Source of the DNA: BS750m-G62 sp964577175
Lineage (GTDB): Bacteria; Planctomycetota; Phycisphaerae; FEN-1346
Reading direction: 5' to 3'
Length of the DNA stretch: 17,842 bases
Assembly (NCBI GenBank): GCA_964577175.1
Contig: CAZNYC010000087.1
Location: forward strand, 1-17,842
Shown here one piece after another: positions 13,567 through 17,842 of the stretch (position 1 is its first letter; the number at the start of each line of letters is the position of its first letter). The translations under genes were made by a program, and so were the position numbers. Below the pieces are notes generated by a model that did not search any database, had not been told where the DNA came from, and was given only the letters and a program-made list of their open reading frames with translations.

Positions 13567-15045
13567 TCAGACGGCGTCGGGGTCGTAGCCGAGTTCGCGC
13601 AGCACGGTCTCGGCGGGGACGCCCAAGTCGCGTTTGGCCTGGGCCTGCTGGAGTTGCTCGCCGAGGTTCTCCGGCAGGGGGTCGGGCCAGTGAAGGCGGG
13701 TGGTGCGATCCTCGGGAGCGGTCTCGAAGACGCCGGCTCGATCGAGGGCGTCGAGAACGAGGCGGTTGGCCTCGACCAGCCCCGCACCGTAGGCCACCCG
13801 CTTGCGCGCCAGGCGCGCCAGCGTGCCCATCAGGACGACCTTCAGGGCGGTGGCGCTGGTGAGGTGGCCGATGCGGTCGCGGAGGAGCCCGGCGGCCAGG
13901 GGGGTGACGCCGCTGGCTTTGTCCAGGGCCTCCCGGAGTTCGGCGATGTGAGCGGCCTCGGACGGGCTGGCCGCGTCCCCGCCGAACGCCTCGATGGAGG
14001 CGTCCGGATTGTCCGTGGACCACATGCGGCCGGGGGCGACGGGGCGGTCCTCGAAACTCTCGACGCCCTTCCCGAGGTACATCTTGAAACTCTGGAACGT
14101 GACGCGGTTCGCGCGGTCCGACAGCCGCGTGTTCAGTTCGTCCTGGAGGGGGATGAGCGGCTCGACCTCGCCCGCGCCCTCGTAGTGCATCGGGTGGGCG
14201 AAGTTCTGGATGTGGACGACGGGCACGCGGCCGAGCGGATTGGCGCCCTGGTCGGCGAGGCGCCCGTCCTCGTACCGCTGCCACCAGTGGGGGCCGAGGA
14301 TTTCGACCGTCTCGACCTCGCCGGTCCGCCGGCCGGTCCGGCCGAGCAGCCGGGCCAGCGGGCCGCCGCCCGTCACGCGGTTCGTCTGGCGGCGGAAGAC
14401 CTGGACCCAGTACCGCAGCCGGCGGTAGTCGGCTTCGTCGAGGATCGGCACCACGCGCGGGGCCTCGACGGCCTCGACGGAGACGACACGGACGGCGTCG
14501 CCGGCTTCGTCGCCGGTCCGGGCCCGGACGACGAGGTCCACGAACCCGTAGACGGCGCCGAGGAGGGCGATCTCCTGGAGCAGCGAGATGCCGCCGCTCG
14601 CCTCCCAGACCTCCGCGAGGACGGCCTCGATGCGGCGGGCATCCTCCGGGCGCGACGCCAGGCTCTCCGTCCGCACCGGCCGGCCGGCCAGGAAATGCAC
14701 GCCCGTGTCGATTCGCCAACCGATGTCGTTTTCGATGACGACTTCCTTGCGGCCGATGCCGGGCTGCGGCACGCCCGCGCCGCCGCAGGCGAGGTGCGAC
14801 CGGCCGGTGATGCGGGCGGGCAGCCCGAACTCCTGGGCCTGGTGATACGGTTTGGCGGACGCGACCCAGTCGTCGCGGCGTTCGGCCGCGGGCAGCCCGG
14901 CCCCGAGCGGCGAGAGGTCATTCCGATAGTAGGCCCACAGGCGGCCCAGGTGGGCGGCCCGGGTCGGCGCTTCCTCGCGGACCAGGTGCTCGACGTACGC
15001 GTCATCGAGGTTCGGGTCCTTGAAGGGCGAGAGGTCGAGTTTCAT
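13567..15045 (-). CDS. Phage portal protein, SPP1 gp6-like
   Basis: The 492 residues start MKLDLSPFKDPNLDDAYVEH. Portal-like features include YYRNDLSPLG near 50, VVIENDIGWRIDTGVHFLAG (clip/wing entry region), a helical wing segment, then PVVHIQNF and EGAGEVEPLIPLQDELNTRL (stem/crown helices). A C-terminal helix-rich part is followed by QAQAKRDLGVPAETVLRELG. The portal ring is the DNA gate at the capsid vertex and normally docks the terminase. ATG at 15045 was chosen because CGGAG is seven bases upstream; an alternative ATG at 15063 has poorly spaced signals. It is the first gene of the virion block, and no terminase gene lies before it. Confidence 0.85.
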   Translation of the reverse strand: MKLDLSPFKDPNLDDAYVEHLVREEAPTRAAHLGRLWAYYRNDLSPLGAGLPAAERRDDWVASAKPYHQAQEFGLPARITGRSHLACGGAGVPQPGIGRKEVVIENDIGWRIDTGVHFLAGRPVRTESLASRPEDARRIEAVLAEVWEASGGISLLQEIALLGAVYGFVDLVVRARTGDEAGDAVRVVSVEAVEAPRVVPILDEADYRRLRYWVQVFRRQTNRVTGGGPLARLLGRTGRRTGEVETVEILGPHWWQRYEDGRLADQGANPLGRVPVVHIQNFAHPMHYEGAGEVEPLIPLQDELNTRLSDRANRVTFQSFKMYLGKGVESFEDRPVAPGRMWSTDNPDASIEAFGGDAASPSEAAHIAELREALDKASGVTPLAAGLLRDRIGHLTSATALKVVLMGTLARLARKRVAYGAGLVEANRLVLDALDRAGVFETAPEDRTTRLHWPDPLPENLGEQLQQAQAKRDLGVPAETVLRELGYDPDAV

Positions 15046-15135
15046 GACGGGGCTCCGACTCATGGCTCCGGGCGTCGCACGGCCTTTCCACAAAAGGGAG
15101 AAGCGGACAATCCTGGGACGTTTCGGCGACAGAGA

Positions 15136-15199
15136 AAACCCGAAACCTCGCGCAAGCCTGTATCAGGGAAAGAGATAGAATCTCGCCGGTTTCGGGTTT
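15136..15199. repeat. 12-bp inverted repeat upstream of the portal gene
   Basis: AAACCCGAAACC (15136-15147) is perfectly matched by GGTTTCGGGTTT (15188-15199) with 40 bases between. A small internal hairpin GAGAT-AGA-ATCTC lies near 15172-15184. The element is about 90-150 bases upstream of the portal start in the presumed leader or operator region, so it may be an operator pair or a leader hairpin. Confidence 0.55.
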
Positions 15200-15337
15200 C
15201 CGCCGAGAGGGTGGGGCGGGTTTTCGACACGAAAGGCAGTCCCGAGCCCCGAGTCCAAAGTCGACGGCAGCAGCAACGGCGAGGGCGGTTCAAGGTTCAC
15301 CGTTCCGAGGAAACGGCGGATAGGGGCGGGGGCACGG

Positions 15338-15467
15338 TTAGCACTACAACGCTAAGTCGGCGTTTTGCGCGGTGGCCCTCCGTACCCACCGCGCTCAAAA
15401 CGCCCTTTTCAGGGCTGCGCGGCGGGGGCGGAGACCCGCCGCGCACGAGTTAGCGTTGTAGTGTTAG
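15338..15467. repeat. 130-base nested palindrome with terminal inverted repeats (MITE-like)
   Basis: The outer arms TTAGCACTACAACGCTAA (15338-15355) and TTAGCGTTGTAGTGTTAG (15450-15467) pair perfectly over 14 bases. Inside are two further hairpins. Arms GGCGTTTT plus GCGCGGTGG (15359-15375) pair with CCACCGCGC plus AAAACGCC (15386-15404) with a two-base bulge. Arms GCGCGGCGGG (15417-15426) pair with CCCGCCGCGC (15435-15444) around an eight-base loop. A short competing hairpin GCCCT / AGGGC lies at 15402-15415. No coding capacity and no clear target-site duplication. Confidence 0.7.
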
Positions 15468-15519
15468 CCGCCCAACGTGCCCGGCGCGCCCCCGTCGGCC
15501 GCGCCATCGCCAACGGTCC

Positions 15520-15547
15520 TTGACACCCGGTGCCCCTGCCTTAGAAT
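15520..15547 (+). promoter_or_regulatory. Sigma70-type promoter of rnfE
   Basis: A perfect TTGACA (15520-15525), a 16-base spacer and TAGAAT (15542-15547, five of six consensus bases). Initiation near 15554 would leave about 27 bases of leader before the rnfE ATG at 15581. This is the best promoter match in the window, and it indicates that rnfE starts a transcript here. Confidence 0.7.
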
Positions 15548-15580
15548 GGACAATTCTTCAGGGGAATGGGACGCGCTGCA

Positions 15581-16303
15581 ATGAGCCTGCTCCGCGACTT
15601 CACCAGCAAACCGATCAAGCACAACCCCGTCTTCGTGCTGGCCCTCGGGCTCTGCCCGACGCTGGCCGTCACCACCACCGTCCGCAACGGCCTGGCGATG
15701 GCGGTGGCGTCGACGGCGGTCCTGGTGTGCGCGAATCTGCTCGTCTCGCTGCTGAGGCGGTGGGTGCCGAGCCAGATCCGCATCCCGTGCTACATCGTCA
15801 TCATCGCGGGGTTCGTGACGATGGTTGAAATCGTCATGAAGGCCGTCGCGCCGCCGGCGGTGAACCAGGCGCTCGGCATTTTCATTCCGCTGATCGTGGT
15901 CAACTGCATGATCCTGGGCCGGGCGGAGGCGTTTGCCTCCCGGCACGGACCCGCCTCCAGCCTCATGGATGGCCTGGGCGTCGGCGCGGGGTTCCTGCTC
16001 GCGCTGCTGGCCATCTCGCTGGTGCGCGAAGTGGTCGGCGCCGGCACCCTGTGGGGCTACCGCTTGACGCCCGTCACGGCGGGCGGCATGACGCTCGTGC
16101 CGCGCATCGAACCCGTCGCCGTGCTCAGCATGGCGCCGGGGGCCTTTCTGGCAATCGGGCTGCTGTTTGCGCTATTCCGTTGGCGGGGGATCCGACGGCG
16201 CGAGGCGGCCCGGGTGGCGGCTGTACCCGCCGTGCCCCAGGTCGCCGCCGATATCGCGAAGAAGACCGACCGGGGCGAGACCGGCGAGGGCGAGGGTACC
16301 TGA
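15581..16303 (+). CDS. rnfE: Ion-translocating oxidoreductase subunit RnfE
   Basis: This 240-residue integral membrane subunit has about six membrane segments. It belongs to the Rnf complex, which couples reduced ferredoxin to NAD+ reduction with Na+ or H+ export. Hallmarks are LALGLCPTLAVT (Cys25) and LGIFIPLIVVNCMILGRAEAFA (Cys109), the RnfE/NqrD cysteine motifs thought to share an iron-sulfur centre with RnfA. SLMDGLGVGAGF and LVREVVGAGTLWG are also typical. ATG at 15581 was preferred to ATG at 15566 because it matches the family N-terminus and the earlier ATG has its purine tract only about one base away. The polar tail after residue 200 is longer than in some relatives. The stop is two bases from rnfA. 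Confidence 0.93.
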   Translation: MSLLRDFTSKPIKHNPVFVLALGLCPTLAVTTTVRNGLAMAVASTAVLVCANLLVSLLRRWVPSQIRIPCYIVIIAGFVTMVEIVMKAVAPPAVNQALGIFIPLIVVNCMILGRAEAFASRHGPASSLMDGLGVGAGFLLALLAISLVREVVGAGTLWGYRLTPVTAGGMTLVPRIEPVAVLSMAPGAFLAIGLLFALFRWRGIRRREAARVAAVPAVPQVAADIAKKTDRGETGEGEGT

Positions 16304-16305
16304 CG

Positions 16306-16971
16306 ATGGATGTCGGCTACGCGGAACTGGCGATCGGGTCGATCCTGATCTCGAACCTCGTCCTGGCGAAGTTCCTGGGCCTGTGCCCGTTCTTCGGCGT
16401 CTCCCGGCGCACCAGCGACGCCGTGGGGATGGGGCTGGCGGTCATTTTCGTTATGACCATCGCGTCGGCGGTGACGGCGCTCATCTACCGGCACGTGCTG
16501 CTGCCGACCACCCCCGAGCACACGAATCTGCTGGGATGGCTCGGCCTGCCGGTACCCGAGGGCGGATACGTCCTGGTCCTCAAGACGATCTCCTACATCC
16601 TGGTCATTGCGGTCCTCGTCCAGTTTGTCGAGATGGCCCTGCGCAAGACCGTGCCGTGGCTGTACCGGGCCCTCGGCATCTACCTGCCGCTCATCACGAC
16701 CAACTGCGCGGTGATGGGGATGGCTCTCTTGAATACGGAGGCGTGGCGCGACCCGGCCAACGGGCTGCCGGTGCACCTGGCGGCGTTCAACGGGTTCTGC
16801 GGCGGGGTGGGGTTCCTGGTGGCGATGCTGCTGATGAGCGGGATCCGGGAACGCCTGGCGGACCTGCCCGTGCCGGCGCCGTTCCGCGACCTGCCCATCG
16901 CCTTCGTCTCGGGGGGGCTGATGGCCCTCGCCTTCATGGGGTTTGCCAACCTGTTCGGCATTGCCGTATAA
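16306..16971 (+). CDS. rnfA: Ion-translocating oxidoreductase subunit RnfA
   Basis: This 221-residue membrane subunit shares a fold with RnfE and is inserted in opposite orientation in the complex. Family motifs are ISNLVLAKFLGLCPFFGVS (Cys27), VLVQFVEMALRKTVPWLYRA, LGIYLPLITTNCAVMGMALL (Cys134) and the C-terminal IRERLADLPVPAPFR followed by GGLMALAFMGFANLF. It is longer than the roughly 193-residue Escherichia coli protein, mainly through an enlarged loop at about 64-82 (LLPTTPEHTNLLGWLGL). It starts two bases after rnfE's stop, so translation is probably coupled. ATG at 16306 is fixed by the family N-terminus; GAGGG precedes it. Confidence 0.94.
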   Translation: MDVGYAELAIGSILISNLVLAKFLGLCPFFGVSRRTSDAVGMGLAVIFVMTIASAVTALIYRHVLLPTTPEHTNLLGWLGLPVPEGGYVLVLKTISYILVIAVLVQFVEMALRKTVPWLYRALGIYLPLITTNCAVMGMALLNTEAWRDPANGLPVHLAAFNGFCGGVGFLVAMLLMSGIRERLADLPVPAPFRDLPIAFVSGGLMALAFMGFANLFGIAV

Positions 16972-17017
16972 CGGGGTGGCACGAGGGGTTCGTCGCGTCT
17001 TGGCACGCCGGGCGGGC

Positions 17018-17070
17018 CTGCCGTTCGAGCCGGCCGCGGAAGCGGCCGGTCATCCGAATCCGCCGTGGCC
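17018..17070 (+). repeat. Dispersed hairpin repeat R3, copy 2
   Basis: Perfect stem CCGGCCGC / GCGGCCGG with a GGAA loop and flanks similar to 2281-2333. It faces copy 3, and together they form a large imperfect palindrome centred near 17070. Confidence 0.6.
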
Positions 17071-17122
17071 GTCGACCGTGCCGGATCGGGGTGACCTGCT
17101 GCTCCCGCAGCGGGCGCCAACC
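17068..17122 (-). repeat. Dispersed hairpin repeat R3, copy 3 (diverged)
   Basis: On the minus strand GCTGC-GGGA-GCAGC is followed by a flank containing GATCCGGCACGG, like the flank of copies 1 and 2. The outer stem pairs are partly lost (CCC against AGG). The ends are approximate. Confidence 0.45.
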
Positions 17123-17134
17123 GCACCGCGCCGC

Positions 17135-17160
17135 GTGCCACCGGTTGCTTGTCCATCGGT
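17135..17160 (+). repeat. Hairpin repeat R1, copy D
   Basis: GTGCCA, arms CCGGTTG / CCATCGG with two mispairs, loop CTTGT. It is inverted relative to copy E, 18 bases away, the same spacing as between copies A and B. Confidence 0.7.
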
Positions 17161-17178
17161 GCCGCACCTTCGGGGAAT

Positions 17179-17204
17179 ACGGTTTGACAAGCAAACCGCG
17201 GCAC
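17179..17204 (-). repeat. Hairpin repeat R1, copy E
   Basis: On the minus strand: GTGCCG, stem CGGTTTG / CAAACCG and loop CTTGT. It differs from copy C at only two positions, one in the loop and one in the leading segment. Confidence 0.75.
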
Positions 17205-17215
17205 CTGCGTGATCG

Positions 17216-17243
17216 GCGCGGCGGGTGCCGGCACCCGCCGCGC
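17216..17243. repeat. Perfect 28-bp palindrome upstream of rnfB
   Basis: GCGCGGCGGGTG-CC and GG-CACCCGCCGCGC are exact reverse complements, giving a 12-bp stem with a CCGG tetraloop. No T run follows. Its arms share GCGCGGCGGG / CCCGCCGCGC with the inner hairpin at 15417-15444. It may be a processing or stability hairpin, a partial terminator, or simply a dispersed repeat. Confidence 0.65.
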
Positions 17244-17298
17244 GTGCCGAAGTGAATCGTCCGGGCGGCGGCGGGTCTTAATGGAGCGAGAGGAACAC

Positions 17299-17842
17299 GT
17301 GGACGTAATTCTGACCCACATCACGGCAGCCGTCGCCGTCCTTGGGACGCTGGCCGTCGCCTTCGGCCTTCTCCTGGCCGTGGCGCACCGGTTCTTCCAC
17401 GTGAAGGTGGACCCGCGGCAGGCGAAGATCGAGGAGATTCTGCCCGGCGCCAATTGCGGTTCATGCGGCTACGGCGGCTGTGCGGCTTACGCGGAGGCCG
17501 TCGCCAAGGGCGAGGCCGAACCCGACCGGTGTACCCCCGGCGGGCCGGAGTGCGCCCGCAAAATCGCCGAGATCGTGGGCCTGGAGATTTCCGGCTTCGT
17601 CCCGAAGGTCGCCGTCATCAAGTGCCAGGGCTCCTTCGAGCACACCCATGACCGGTTCCGTTACGTCGGCGAGCACGACTGCCGGGCCGCCACCGCCACG
17701 CAATACGGCCCGACGGCGTGTCCATACGGCTGCCTGGGGCTCGGCACGTGCGTGCGGGCGTGCCCGTTCGACGCCATGGTCATGGATGCCGAGACCGGCC
17801 TGCCCCGCGTCCTGGAGGACCGGTGCACGGCCTGCGGCACGT
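17299..17842 (+). CDS. rnfB: Ion-translocating oxidoreductase subunit RnfB, N-terminal part
   Basis: The 181 residues present are cut by the window end. An N-terminal membrane anchor (about 8-30) precedes EEILPGANCGSCGYGGC, the four-cysteine iron-sulfur domain (Cys53, Cys56, Cys61, Cys78). The segment with DCRAATATQYG then CPYGCLGLGTCVRACPF follows, marking the long RnfB type known from anaerobes such as Acetobacterium, which carries several ferredoxin-like clusters. RnfB probably receives electrons from ferredoxin. GTG at 17299 was chosen because AGAGG lies five bases upstream and the family protein starts just before its membrane helix. An in-frame ATG at 17281 without a clear ribosome binding site is the alternative and would add six residues. 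Confidence 0.92.
   Translation, partial: MDVILTHITAAVAVLGTLAVAFGLLLAVAHRFFHVKVDPRQAKIEEILPGANCGSCGYGGCAAYAEAVAKGEAEPDRCTPGGPECARKIAEIVGLEISGFVPKVAVIKCQGSFEHTHDRFRYVGEHDCRAATATQYGPTACPYGCLGLGTCVRACPFDAMVMDAETGLPRVLEDRCTACGT

Larger units (their letters stand above)
15046..15519. other. Divergent intergenic region between capsid block and rnf genes
   Basis: Roughly 470 bases without a convincing gene lie between two units transcribed away from each other. It holds a 12-bp inverted repeat (15136-15199), a 130-base nested palindrome (15338-15467), and presumably the promoter of the virion operon. I could not find good -35/-10 boxes for that operon on the minus strand. A 77-codon minus-strand frame (15293-15060) has no ribosome binding site or protein-like features. 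Confidence 0.6.
16972..17298. other. Repeat-filled gap between rnfA and rnfB
   Basis: These 327 bases interrupt genes that are usually tightly coupled. They contain an inverted pair of R3 repeats (17018-17070 and about 17068-17122), an inverted pair of R1 hairpins (17135-17160 and 17179-17204) and a perfect 28-bp palindrome (17216-17243). I see no gene and no obvious promoter. Confidence 0.7.

Noticed and set aside
15060..15293. 77-codon minus-strand gene upstream of the portal
   Set aside because: No ribosome binding site, overlap with the inverted repeat, and Arg/Pro/Ser-rich translation without secondary structure make it more likely leader DNA.
12835..15453. Plus-strand open frame of 872 codons
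   Set aside because: It runs antisense to the portal and scaffold genes, lacks a ribosome binding site and recognisable domains, and reflects the shortage of stop codons in high-GC DNA.
15338..15467. Integron attC-type recombination site
   Set aside because: The fold is similar, but the terminal sequences do not fit the GTTRRRY / RYYYAAC core-site pattern and no integrase or cassette array is present.
1..17842. tRNA, rRNA or tRNA-type attachment site at the cassette borders
   Set aside because: No tRNA cloverleaf, rRNA segment or clear direct repeat was seen at about 2.0 kb or 15.0-15.5 kb that would mark attL/attR. A systematic search for short direct repeats was not possible by eye.

Overview
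The window is a very GC-rich bacterial chromosome segment. Two pieces of host DNA enclose a compact block of phage-type virion genes. Every gene from the left edge to about 15.05 kb reads on the minus strand, and the genes to the right read on the plus strand. The host is probably an anaerobic or facultative bacterium. A member of the Planctomycetota (Phycisphaerae-like) is my best guess, from the soluble FHA-GAF histidine kinase, the long-type RnfB, the high GC and the dispersed hairpin repeats. This is inference only, because no rRNA or phylogenetic marker is present.

Left flank (1-2015): the first codons of a gene with a signal-peptide-like start, then a 575-residue FHA-GAF-histidine kinase. 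The kinase has a recognisable sigma70-type promoter that overlaps the last codons of the virion block.

Virion block (2012-15045, minus strand, transcribed right to left): SPP1 gp6-like portal, coiled-coil scaffold candidate, SU10/DUF5309-type major capsid protein, head-tail connector candidate, and a 282-residue unassigned protein. These are followed by an Fn3/Ig-like protein, a small fibre-like protein, a LamG/Ig protein, a hub-like protein and two unassigned proteins. Last come a set of small membrane or lipoprotein genes that resembles a lysis module and one unassigned 95-residue protein. The genes are intact, tightly packed and almost all preceded by strong AAGGAG-type ribosome binding sites. 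I recognise no terminase, integrase, protease, tape measure, endolysin, replication gene or repressor. Both borders are ordinary-looking host genes, so this looks like a stand-alone capsid cassette (a reduced or domesticated prophage, or part of a split system) rather than a complete prophage.

Right flank (15520-17842, plus strand): a good promoter drives rnfE and rnfA. A 327-base repeat-filled gap follows, then the start of rnfB, which runs off the window. These are subunits of the ion-pumping ferredoxin:NAD+ oxidoreductase. The rnfC, rnfD and rnfG genes are not in this window.

Non-coding DNA: the gaps are rich in dispersed palindromic repeats. One 26-base hairpin family shows compensatory stem changes around a conserved 5-base loop. 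It occurs in the capsid block (11.4-11.6 kb) and again between rnfA and rnfB (17.1-17.2 kb). A 130-base nested palindrome with 18-base terminal inverted repeats sits between the divergent capsid and rnf units. These repeats are the least explained part of the window.
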